From positions 1-64,000 of the forward strand of contig NZ_AUGD01000017.1 in NCBI RefSeq assembly GCF_000426845.1: a DNA stretch of 64,000 nucleotides. The letters run 5' to 3'. The translations under genes and the position numbers were made by a program. The notes under the pieces were generated by a model that worked only from the letters and a program-made list of their open reading frames with translations, had not been told where the DNA came from and did not search any database. The stretch is from Bradyrhizobium sp. in8p8. GTDB lineage: Bacteria; Pseudomonadota; Alphaproteobacteria; Rhizobiales; Xanthobacteraceae. Below are positions 26,745 through 34,590 of the stretch, one piece after another. How positions within the stretch are numbered: the stretch's first letter is position 1; every line of letters begins with the position of its first letter.

Positions 26745-27461
26745 ATGAACCCGGTGCGACCGTCTCCGTTGGTTTCCAAATCCCACAAGCGTATCTCCAA
26801 GCGAATCTTGGCTTCCTCAACCATTCTAAAATCAAAGTCGTTTGCCTCGCTGAAACAGCCTCCCGCCTCGCGCATTTCCAAATCGGAGAAGTCACGCGAT
26901 TCGATCCTGGTTGCGGCGGCAAGGCTGTTCCGCCGCCAGGGATACGCAGCTACAACGCTGCGCCAGATCGCCGATATCGCCGACATCAAGGCCGGCAGCG
27001 TCTATTACTATTTCGACTCCAAGGAGCAGATTCTCGACGAAGTCCTCTACATCGGATTGTCGAGCGTGTTCGAAGCGGTCAAAAAAGCGCATCGTGACGC
27101 CGGCAAAGTCTCGCATCGGCGCAAGATCGGACTCGCGATCGAGGCGCATCTGGTGGCGCTGCTCGAGGCGGGCGACTTCACCTCGGCCAATATCCGGATT
27201 TACGGCCAGTTGCCGGAGACGCTGAAGAAGCCGCACCGGCCCCTGCGTCGGGCCTACGCCAAATACTGGGACAAACTTTTCCTCGACGCCCGCCGCGCCG
27301 GCGAAATCCGCGCCGACATCGAGATCGTCCCGCTGCGCATCTTCGTGCTGGGCGCACTGAACTGGACCATCGAATGGTTCAGCCTCGACAGCAAGGATGC
27401 CGTGCTGAAGCTGGCGCGACGCACCGAACTCCTGATCTTTGACGGCGTGAAGAAGTCCTGA
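26745..27461 (+). CDS. TetR/AcrR-family transcriptional regulator
   Basis: 238 residues from this ATG (an in-frame TTG at 26706 would add 13). The N-terminal ~50 residues are basic and unconserved. The TetR helix-turn-helix runs about 51-98 (RDSILVAAARLFRRQGYAATTLRQIADIADIK, then GSVYYYFDSKEQIL). The C-terminal half is the ligand and dimer domain, ending LARRTELLIFDGVKKS, a form common in TetR regulators of fatty-acid or acyl-CoA catabolism. It sits at the edge of a gene region whose promoters share a TCTAAC-N4-GTTAGA palindrome, so it is the best candidate for the repressor of that region. Ligand probably an acyl-CoA (inference). Confidence 0.88.
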   Translation: MNPVRPSPLVSKSHKRISKRILASSTILKSKSFASLKQPPASRISKSEKSRDSILVAAARLFRRQGYAATTLRQIADIADIKAGSVYYYFDSKEQILDEVLYIGLSSVFEAVKKAHRDAGKVSHRRKIGLAIEAHLVALLEAGDFTSANIRIYGQLPETLKKPHRPLRRAYAKYWDKLFLDARRAGEIRADIEIVPLRIFVLGALNWTIEWFSLDSKDAVLKLARRTELLIFDGVKKS

Positions 27462-27464
27462 CAT

Positions 27465-28247
27465 CTACTTTCCTTGCCAGACCGGCTTACGTTTTTCCGC
27501 AAACGCCCTCGGCCCTTCGATCGCATCCTGGCTCGCATAAGCCTCGACATGCAGCCGGTTGGCCTCGACCAAGCCCTCGGCGCAGCCAAGATCCATCGCG
27601 GCAAGAATGCTGGCCTTGGCGGCCTTCACCGACAGCGGCGCGCCTTCGACGATCGCGCGCGCCAACTGCAGCGCACGGGCGCGCACCGCATCGGGCGTGT
27701 CTTCGAGATAATTGAGGAAGCCGTGCGCGGCGAGCCGCTCGATCGGCATTGTCTCGCCCGTGATCACCAGCTCCATCAGCAGCGGCTGCGGCAGCATCCA
27801 TAACAACGGGACCGCCCAGGGCGAGCCACGCCCCATCTTGACCTCGGTAATCCCGGCGCGCGTCCCGCGCAGCCCGACCCGCAGATCGGACTTGAGCGCC
27901 AGCAGCATGCCGCCTGCCATCAGCGACCCCGTCATCGCCGCGATGATCGGCTTTGAAACCTCGCGCATGGCTGTTTGCATCGGGTCGCGCATCAGGGCCA
28001 GGACATCGACGTCGTCGCGCGCCCTGATCTCGGCCGCCTGCTTGAGATCCAAGCCGGCGGAAAACACACCGCAGTCGGTCGAGGTCAGAATCACGACATT
28101 CGCTTGCTGGTCCTGCTCAACCCGCTCCCACGCATCGGTCAAACCGTTCATCGCCTCGACCGAAAGCGCGTTTTTGCGCTCGGGCCGGTCGATAGTGATG
28201 GTCGCGATGCCATCTTCGCGCGAATAGAGAACAGGCTCTTCGGACAT
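27465..28247 (-). CDS. Enoyl-CoA hydratase/isomerase
   Basis: 260-residue crotonase. It shows ITIDRPERKNALSVEAM at the start, the first oxyanion element FSAGLDLKQA, the second SLMAGGMLLALKSDLRVG, and the ITEVKMGRGSP block that carries a catalytic acidic residue. It would hydrate or isomerise enoyl-CoA intermediates. It is divergent from the next SDR gene, with a palindromic operator between the two, and convergent with tetR (3-bp gap). Confidence 0.9.
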   Translation of the reverse strand: MSEEPVLYSREDGIATITIDRPERKNALSVEAMNGLTDAWERVEQDQQANVVILTSTDCGVFSAGLDLKQAAEIRARDDVDVLALMRDPMQTAMREVSKPIIAAMTGSLMAGGMLLALKSDLRVGLRGTRAGITEVKMGRGSPWAVPLLWMLPQPLLMELVITGETMPIERLAAHGFLNYLEDTPDAVRARALQLARAIVEGAPLSVKAAKASILAAMDLGCAEGLVEANRLHVEAYASQDAIEGPRAFAEKRKPVWQGK

Positions 28248-28267
28248 CGTGTTCCGCTTCCGCTAAT

Positions 28268-28285
28268 TTCTAACATCTGTTAGAA
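28268..28285. promoter_or_regulatory. TetR-type operator, perfect copy (box 1)
   Basis: TTCTAACA-TC-TGTTAGAA is a perfect 8-bp inverted repeat. The core is TCTAAC-ATCT-GTTAGA. It lies between two divergent genes and can control both. It is the best copy of a motif found before six transcription units between 28 and 47 kb. Confidence 0.8.
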
Positions 28286-28333
28286 TACCGATCACGCGTT
28301 TGAACACAACAGATATTCAGCCATCGGGTCGTC

Positions 28334-29185
28334 ATGCAGCCAATGCCCGCCATGCGTTTTGCGTCGGATCTTCTGAGCGGCCGGGTCGCGCTGGTAACCG
28401 GAGGCGGCACCGGCATGGGCCGCGCCACGGCGATCGAAATGGCGCGCTGCGGCGCGGATATCGCCCTGCTCGGCCGCCGTCCCGGCCTGATCGAGGACTG
28501 CGCCGAAGTAATCCGCGGACTCGGCCGCAAGGCGGTGGCGATCTCGGCCGATATTCGAGTGCCCGAGCAGATCGAGGATGCGATGCTGCGGATCAAGAGC
28601 GAGTTCGGTCGGCTCGACATGCTCGTCAACAATGCCGGCGGACAATTTGTCACGCCGGCGCGCGAACTCAACAACAAGGGGTTCGAGACCGTCATCCGCA
28701 ACAACCTGGTCGGTTCCTGGCAGATGACCAAGGCGGTCGCCGATCATTTCATGTTCGAGCACGGCGGTTCGGTCGTCTTCGTGACCGCTTGCGTCCGCTC
28801 CGGCCTCAGCGGCTTCGTGCATACGGCAGCCGCCCGCGGCGGCGTGCTGGCCATGATGAAGACGCTGGCCTTCGAATGGGCAGAATTCGGTATCCGTCTC
28901 AATTGCGTCGCGCCCGGCACCGTCCGGACCGAGGGAATGGACCACTACCCGATCGAACCCGAGCAGTGGCTGAAACTGAACCGCAACATCATGGGTCACA
29001 TGGGCGACGTCAGCGACATTTCGGCTGCGATCATCTTTCTGAGTTCGTCGCTCGGCAAATTCGTCACCGGCGAGGAATGGTACATCGACGGCGGCGAGAC
29101 GCTGCATCTGGCCCATGACGCACGCCAGATGATCGACATGGTGAAGTTCTCGAAACGCGAGTCGGCGGTTCCCAAATCGAAGTAA
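28334..29185 (+). CDS. Short-chain reductase, PECR/DECR-like, non-standard active site
   Basis: 283-residue SDR with the cofactor loop TGGGTGMG (22-29) and NNAGG (99-103). The usual YxxxK pair is absent: the segment reads FVHTAAARGGV (161-171), with His and Arg where Tyr and Lys normally stand. Such replacements are seen in the 2,4-dienoyl-CoA and trans-2-enoyl-CoA reductase (DECR/PECR) branch, so an NADPH-dependent enoyl-CoA reduction is likely. GEEWYIDGGETL near the end fits. A shorter start at 28352 is possible. A TetR-type box lies about 50 bp upstream. Confidence 0.82.
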   Translation: MQPMPAMRFASDLLSGRVALVTGGGTGMGRATAIEMARCGADIALLGRRPGLIEDCAEVIRGLGRKAVAISADIRVPEQIEDAMLRIKSEFGRLDMLVNNAGGQFVTPARELNNKGFETVIRNNLVGSWQMTKAVADHFMFEHGGSVVFVTACVRSGLSGFVHTAAARGGVLAMMKTLAFEWAEFGIRLNCVAPGTVRTEGMDHYPIEPEQWLKLNRNIMGHMGDVSDISAAIIFLSSSLGKFVTGEEWYIDGGETLHLAHDARQMIDMVKFSKRESAVPKSK

Positions 29186-29202
29186 CCGCTGAAGTAGCCT
29201 AG

Positions 29203-30481
29203 CAGTCTGCTGAAAAACCTTGAGATAGCGGGATTTTATATTCTCGCCGGTCTTTGTTGGGACGACGCGGCAGAGTTGGATGTGATTTTTTAGCCAGGCG
29301 TTGGGCTGCCCGGCACGGACGGCTAAGCGGCAAGTAGTTTGGGGATGCGGATCAGGTTGTAAGCGATCAGATTTAGCAGGAAGTCGGCGGCGACGCGAGC
29401 GATGCCACGATGCTTGGTCTTACGCATCGTGCCATGCTGTTTGCCCCATCCGAAGATGCACTCGACCATCGCCCGGCGTGATTGCGACATGCCGTACCCC
29501 GGATGCCGCGTGGTACGTTCGTCGATGGCGCTGATGCGGGTCTTGCCGGTTTTGGTAACGGCTTGGTTCTGCGTCACACGCGGCGTCACGCCGATGGCGC
29601 GAAGATTGGCGACATGATCGGCGGTATCGTACGCCTTGTCCTCACCGGCCGTGATGCGGCGACCTGCCGCCCTGCGTCTCGCCTTCAGCATAGCCTCCGA
29701 AGCCCCGCGTTCGGCGGTGCCATCGGCATGCGTGACCTTGCCGGCCACCGCCAGCCCATGACGGTTTTCCATGGTGGCGTGGCCCATATAGCAAAGCCTG
29801 GCCTCTCGTCCGGCCGCTTTGCGATAAAGCCTGCTGTCCGGGTCGCTGGTACTGGCATGGGTGTCGTTCTTGCGCTTCTGGCCATGGAAGTTGGCGCCGT
29901 CGTCGTCGCCGCTGCCGTCCTTGGGACGAAAGCTCTTCTGTGAAGCCCAGGCTTCGATCAGCGTTCCATCTACCGAGAAGTGCTCACTCGACAGCAGCGG
30001 CTTGACCCGCGGATGGTTCAGAAGCCGGCACATGAACTTCGTGAACACATCGCCGTTCTGAAGCCGTTCCCGGTTCTTGGTGAAGGTGGTCGGGTCCCAG
30101 ACTGGATCGTCCGGCGACAGGCCCACGAACCAGCGGTACAAAAGATTGTTGTCCAGTTGCTCCATCAACTGGCGTTCCGAGCGGATGCCGTAGAACACCT
30201 GCAGCAGCAGGGCACTCAGCAATTGCTCCGGAGGGATCGAAGGGCGTCCCTCGCTGGCGTAGAGCTTCCCAAGGCTGCGGTTCAAATCACTCAAAACATC
30301 CCGGACAAGTTCCCGCACCTTCCGCAGCGGATGGTTCGCTCGCACACGCTTATCCGGCGCAATGTACGGAAACAGGCCGCCCTGATCCGTGAACCTGCCC
30401 CGCATGATCGTCTCCGCCGATTCGGGATGATAAGTGAATCATCAAGCCTTCGCCGTGGCGAGGGGGTTCTTCAGCAGACTG
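29203..30481 (-). mobile_element. IS5-family insertion sequence, complete
   Basis: 1279-bp element. The left end begins CAGTCTGCTGAAAAACC, and the right end read on the other strand begins CAGTCTGCTGAAGAACC, an imperfect terminal inverted repeat. It is flanked by a 4-bp direct repeat CTAG (29199-29202 and 30482-30485), the target typical of the IS5 group. It carries one transposase gene on the minus strand and sits between two convergent catabolic genes. Confidence 0.93.
29323..30405 (-). CDS. IS5-family transposase
   Basis: 360-residue DDE transposase. The N-terminal DUF772-type domain has RPSIPPEQLLSALLLQVFYG and RSERQLMEQLDNNLLYRWF. The three catalytic acids lie in SVDGTLIEAWAS, AGEDKAYDTADHV and RAMVECIFGWGKQ. 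The frame is full length, so the element may still move. Confidence 0.95.
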   Translation of the reverse strand: MRGRFTDQGGLFPYIAPDKRVRANHPLRKVRELVRDVLSDLNRSLGKLYASEGRPSIPPEQLLSALLLQVFYGIRSERQLMEQLDNNLLYRWFVGLSPDDPVWDPTTFTKNRERLQNGDVFTKFMCRLLNHPRVKPLLSSEHFSVDGTLIEAWASQKSFRPKDGSGDDDGANFHGQKRKNDTHASTSDPDSRLYRKAAGREARLCYMGHATMENRHGLAVAGKVTHADGTAERGASEAMLKARRRAAGRRITAGEDKAYDTADHVANLRAIGVTPRVTQNQAVTKTGKTRISAIDERTTRHPGYGMSQSRRAMVECIFGWGKQHGTMRKTKHRGIARVAADFLLNLIAYNLIRIPKLLAA

Positions 30482-32524
30482 CTAGAGCGCGTAACCGACC
30501 CGCACGCCCTCGTCGACCGCCCGCATGGCGTCGAGTTCGGCGGCCTCCTTCGCGCCGCCGATGATGTGGACCTCAACGCCCGCCGACTGCAACGCATCGA
30601 ACGGCCCGCGATTGGCTTCCTGCCCGGCGCAAAGCACGATGGTGTCGGCCTCGATCAGTTGCGGCTTGCCATCGACAAGGACGTGCAGTCCGCGATCATC
30701 GATCTTCTCATAGGTGACGCCGGCCATGATCTTGACGTCGCGCTTGGCGAGGCTGCTGCGCAAGATCCAGCCGGTGGAAACCCCGAGATTGACGCCCGGA
30801 CGCGTGGTCTTTCGCTGCAGCATGGTGATCTCGCGCGGGCTCTGCCGCGGCGCCAGCGGATCGCCTTTCAAACCACCGGCCTCGACGAGGCTGGCGTCGA
30901 TATTCCACTCGACCTGGAACTCTACCAAATCCAGCCGCCGCGCCTTCGGCGCTTCGCCGGGCTGCGAATGGCAGAGATACTCCGCAACATCGAAGCCAAT
31001 GCCACCGGCGCCGATGATGACCACCCGACGCCCGGCCTTCTTCTTGCCGCTCAGGAGATCGCTGTACGAGACGACCTTTGGATGGTCGATGCCAGCAATG
31101 TCAGGCCTGCGCGGATGAACGCCGGACGCAACCACGACCGCGTCGAACGATTCCTTCTTGAGCTGATCGGCATCGGGTGCGGTGTTGAGACGCAGATCGA
31201 CGCCGCCGTCGGATATCTTGCCGCTGTAGTAACGCAACATTTCGAACTCGACCTTGCCCGGCACGGCACGTGCCAGGTTGATCTGGCCGCCCACGCGATC
31301 GCTGGCCTCGAACAGCGTGACCTTGTGCCCGCGGCCGCTGGCTTCCGCTGCGGCGGCCAGCCCTGCCGCGCCGCCGCCGATCACCGCCACTTTGCGAGGC
31401 TTCGCCGCCGGCTCGTCGTCGAATTCGGTCTCACGGCATGCGCGCGGATTGACCAGGCACGTCGCGGTGCGGTTTGAAAAGATCAGATCAAGGCAGGCCT
31501 GGTTGCAGGCAATGCAGATGTTGATCTTGTCGGCGTTGCCTTCGCGCACCTTTCGGGCGAAATGCGGGTCGGCCAGCATCGGCCGCGCCATCGAGATCAG
31601 GTCGCTGTCGCCGGCCGCAAGAATCTCCTCGGCGACATCGGGCGTGTTGACGCGATTCGACGCCACCACGGGAATACCGACGACCTTCTTCAGCCGTGCA
31701 GCGGCGAAACGCCAGGCGGCACGCGGGACCGGATAGGCGATGGTGGGAACACGCGCCTCGTGCCAGCCGATGCCGGTGTTGAGGATATCGGCGCCGGCGA
31801 CCTCGACCCGCTTCGCCAGCCGGTCGATTTCATCGCCGGTCGCGCCACCTTCCACCAGATCGGCGGCGGAGATGCGGTAGACGATCAGGAATTCCGGACC
31901 TGTCGCCGCACGCACGCGCTTGACCAGCTCGACCGGCAGCCGATGGCGATTTTCTTCTGCCCCGCCCCACTCGTCAGTGCGATCGTTGGTGCGCAGCACG
32001 GTGAACTCGTTGATCAGGTAGCCTTCGGAGCCCATGATCTCGACGCCGTCGAAACCGGCTTGCTTGGCCAGCATCGCGCAGCGGACATAGTCTTCGATCG
32101 TCTGCTCGATTTCAGCTGTGGTCATCGCGCGCGGCGGGAACTTGTTGATGCGCGAGCGGATGTCGGACGGGCCGAGGCATTCCGGCTGCTTCGCGTAGCG
32201 GCCGGAATGCAGGATCTGCATGCAGACCTTGCCGCCATGCTGGTGCACGGCGTCGGTCACGCGCCGCAGTTCCAAGGCCTCCGACCGTTCAGTGAGAATC
32301 GGGCCGCCAGGTTCGATCAGGCCTGCGGTATTCGGAGCGTAACCACCGGTGATGATCAGGCCGACTTCGCCCTTGGCACGCTCGGCGAGAAACATCGCCA
32401 TCTTGTGCAGCCCGTTCTCCTCCATGTCGAGGCGGGTGTGCATGGAGCCCATGATGATGCGGTTGCGCAACATGGTGTGGCCCGCCTTCAGCGGCGACAT
32501 CAGATTCGGATACATTCCGGTCAT
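30482..32524 (-). CDS. fadH: 2,4-dienoyl-CoA reductase, NADPH-dependent (FadH-like)
   Basis: 680-residue FMN/FAD/[4Fe-4S] enzyme that follows Escherichia coli FadH throughout. The N-terminal old-yellow-enzyme barrel has RNRIIMGSMHTRL, INTGIGWHEARIPT-like (LNTGIGWHEARVPT) and GSEGYLINEF. The cluster cysteines are in CIACNQAC and CLVNPRAC. The C-terminal domain has GGGAAGLAAA (FAD) and GAGGIGFDVAEYL (NADPH). It removes double bonds at even positions in unsaturated acyl-CoAs. The ATG at 32524 with GGAG 8 bases upstream is preferred over 32551, which abuts the operator. The TAG stop lies inside the CTAG repeat made by the IS insertion. Confidence 0.95.
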   Translation of the reverse strand: MTGMYPNLMSPLKAGHTMLRNRIIMGSMHTRLDMEENGLHKMAMFLAERAKGEVGLIITGGYAPNTAGLIEPGGPILTERSEALELRRVTDAVHQHGGKVCMQILHSGRYAKQPECLGPSDIRSRINKFPPRAMTTAEIEQTIEDYVRCAMLAKQAGFDGVEIMGSEGYLINEFTVLRTNDRTDEWGGAEENRHRLPVELVKRVRAATGPEFLIVYRISAADLVEGGATGDEIDRLAKRVEVAGADILNTGIGWHEARVPTIAYPVPRAAWRFAAARLKKVVGIPVVASNRVNTPDVAEEILAAGDSDLISMARPMLADPHFARKVREGNADKINICIACNQACLDLIFSNRTATCLVNPRACRETEFDDEPAAKPRKVAVIGGGAAGLAAAAEASGRGHKVTLFEASDRVGGQINLARAVPGKVEFEMLRYYSGKISDGGVDLRLNTAPDADQLKKESFDAVVVASGVHPRRPDIAGIDHPKVVSYSDLLSGKKKAGRRVVIIGAGGIGFDVAEYLCHSQPGEAPKARRLDLVEFQVEWNIDASLVEAGGLKGDPLAPRQSPREITMLQRKTTRPGVNLGVSTGWILRSSLAKRDVKIMAGVTYEKIDDRGLHVLVDGKPQLIEADTIVLCAGQEANRGPFDALQSAGVEVHIIGGAKEAAELDAMRAVDEGVRVGYAL

Positions 32525-32553
32525 CGGGCGGCTCCGGGCACGATTGCGCATTT

Positions 32554-32569
32554 TCTAACGATTGTTAGA
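32554..32569. promoter_or_regulatory. TetR-type operator (box 2)
   Basis: TCTAAC-GATT-GTTAGA, a perfect 6-bp inverted repeat with a 4-bp centre. It lies between divergent fadH and the acyl-CoA dehydrogenase gene. Confidence 0.75.
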
Positions 32570-32609
32570 CTGAATAAAAATCGGACCGAATGCAAGCTGC
32601 GAAGGAAAC

Positions 32610-33781
32610 ATGATGGACACCACGCTCAGCGCCGAGCAGCAGGCATTTCGTGAAATTGCCGAACGGTTTGCGCGCGAAAAGCTCGCGCCGCATTACCAGA
32701 AGCGGGCCAAACAGGATCGCATCGACCGCGCGATGCTCAAGGAAATGGGCGATCTCGGCCTGATCGGCGTCGATATTCCCGAACAATACGGCGGGCTCGG
32801 CGAGAGCAGCGCCACCGCCGGCGTCATCATCGAACAGATCGCCTATGGCGACTTCAACGCCAGTTACGTCCAGTTGCTGGCGTCGTTGATGGGCGGCATG
32901 ATCGCCCAGCATGCTTCGCCCGACATTTCGCAGCAGTGGCTGCCGCGCGTGGTCAAGGGCGAAGCCGTCATCGGGCTCGGCCTCACCGAGCCGCGCGGCG
33001 GATCGGACGCGGCCAATCTCATCCTGCGCGCCGAGAAATCCGGCAACGTTACGGCCTCAACGGCGAAAAAACCTCGATGAGCTTCGGGGATCAGTGCGAT
33101 GCCGCCGTGATCTTTGCCCGCACTGGTGAGGACGGCGCGCGCGGCGTCAGCGCCTTCTTCGTTGACCTCAACCAACGCGGCATCACCCGCACCCATTTCG
33201 ACGACATCGGCACCAAACCCGTAGGCCGCGGCTCGGTGTTTTTCGACGACGTGTTCGTTCCCGCCGAATGCCTGATGGCAGAGGAGAACAAGGGGTTTTC
33301 CAAGATCATGGCCGGCTTCGACTACAGCCGCGCCCTGATCGGCCTCGAGTGCATCGGACCGGCGCAGGCCTCCGTCGACGAAGCCTGGCAATACACCACC
33401 GGCCGCATCGCCTTCGAGCGGCCGATAGCGCAGTATCAGGGCGTGAGTTTTCCGCTCGCCGAGGCCGAGACGCAACTCACGATGATGCGGCAGCTATGTT
33501 TTTACACGCTGTCGCTGCGCGACCGCGGCCTGCCCCATACCGCGGAGGCCGCGATGTGCAAATGGTATGTGCCGAAAGTAACGTGCGAGATCATCCACCA
33601 GTGCCTGCTGACGCATGGCCATTACGGCTACACAACGGATCTGCCGTTCCATCAGCGCTATGTCGACGTCATGGGGCTTCAAATCGGCGACGGTACGGCG
33701 CAGATCCAGAAACTCGTCATCGCGCGCGAGAAGGTCGGCCGGGTCGCGGTTCAATATGCCAAGCAACCCGAGCGCAAATGA
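32610..33781 (+). pseudogene. Acyl-CoA dehydrogenase gene with one frameshift
   Basis: The frame from 32610 (AAGGAAAC before the ATG) encodes a standard acyl-CoA dehydrogenase N-terminus (LSAEQQAFREIAERFARE ... GLGLTEPRGGSDAANL). At about 33045 one base is missing: the first frame runs on to a stop at 33080, while the next frame continues as RYGLNGEKTSMSFG and through DYSRALIGLECIGPAQA to a full C-terminus at 33781. Joined, the product is about 390 residues, normal for the family. If real, the lesion would give a flavin enzyme without its substrate half; a sequencing error cannot be excluded. A TetR-type box lies upstream. Confidence 0.88.
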
Positions 33782-33783
33782 AC

Positions 33784-34458
33784 TCAGCGCTCGCCGTGGA
33801 ACTTCATGTCACGAACCTGGACCCGGTCAACGCTGGACTGCCACAGTTTCGGATAGGTAGCGTGGAAATCCTGCAATAGCTGCCCGATCGGCGGGTCGAC
33901 GAACCAGCCGCGGTCGTTGACATATTCCATGTGGCGCTGGCTATTGACGTCGAACTCGTGGAACAGCGCGTCATGTTTGCCGTCGAACACGAGTTGCTTG
34001 ACGCCGAAGCGTTCGCACATCTCGGTGTTGAAGGCGGGTGTCACTTTGAACTGCTGCCCGTCGAGCCAGAGCGTGACATAGCCGTGGTAGATGAAGAGAT
34101 CGGTCTCCATCAGTTCGGCGAGTTTCGGCGAATTCAGGTGATTGCGGACGTCGGCGAAACCAACCGCAGCGGGAACGCCGGCGGCACGCAAGGCGGCGGT
34201 CAGCATGATCGCCTTCGGAACGCAATAGTTCGTCGGCTGGGTTGCGATGCGGCTGGCGCGATATTCGTCCGCCGTGGTGCCGATGTTGAAGGGATTGTAG
34301 CGGATCTGGTCGCGCACGGCATCGAACAGGCGGATCGCCTTCTCGGTCGGCGACAGGTCGGCCGCGTCGGGTAGATGGCGCGCGACGAATTCGCGGATCT
34401 CGGCCGATCCGCTGTCGACATAAGGCGTCGACGCCAGCAATTCCGAAGCGGAATACAT
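33784..34458 (-). CDS. Transglutaminase-like cysteine protein
   Basis: 224 residues of the transglutaminase-like superfamily: Cys79 in QPTNYCVPKAIMLTA, the AAGVPAAVGFADVRNH strand and His125 in FIYHGYVTLWLDGQQFKVTPAFN. The usual third residue (Asp of a VDPT-type motif) is replaced in VTPAFN. A frame continues upstream to 35667, but the ATG at 34458 has GGGGGAATGGA before it and is the real start. It is convergent with the acyl-CoA dehydrogenase and divergent from a ligase gene with a TetR-type box between them. Its role in acyl-CoA catabolism is unknown; amidase or peptidase chemistry is possible. Confidence 0.8.
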   Translation of the reverse strand: MYSASELLASTPYVDSGSAEIREFVARHLPDAADLSPTEKAIRLFDAVRDQIRYNPFNIGTTADEYRASRIATQPTNYCVPKAIMLTAALRAAGVPAAVGFADVRNHLNSPKLAELMETDLFIYHGYVTLWLDGQQFKVTPAFNTEMCERFGVKQLVFDGKHDALFHEFDVNSQRHMEYVNDRGWFVDPPIGQLLQDFHATYPKLWQSSVDRVQVRDMKFHGER

Positions 34459-34483
34459 TCCATTCCCCCGTCTTTTCAGAATT

Positions 34484-34499
34484 TCTAACAAACGTTCGA
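34484..34499. promoter_or_regulatory. TetR-type operator (box 3)
   Basis: TCTAAC-AAAC-GTTCGA. The left half-site is exact and the right half-site carries A to C. It lies between the divergent transglutaminase-like and acyl-CoA synthetase genes and is identical in core to the first copy at 40.8 kb. Confidence 0.65.
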
Positions 34500-34590
34500 A
34501 ACAAAAGATAGCGGGCCATTGACGCAATCTCGGCCGACGCGTTAGCTTCCGCGCCATCCGGCAGGCGCGACAACACGAAGCAACAACGTC

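Noticed and set aside
30482..32551. FadH start at 32551
   Set aside because: That start lies against the TetR-type palindrome; the ATG at 32524 has a proper ribosome site and matches the family N-terminus.
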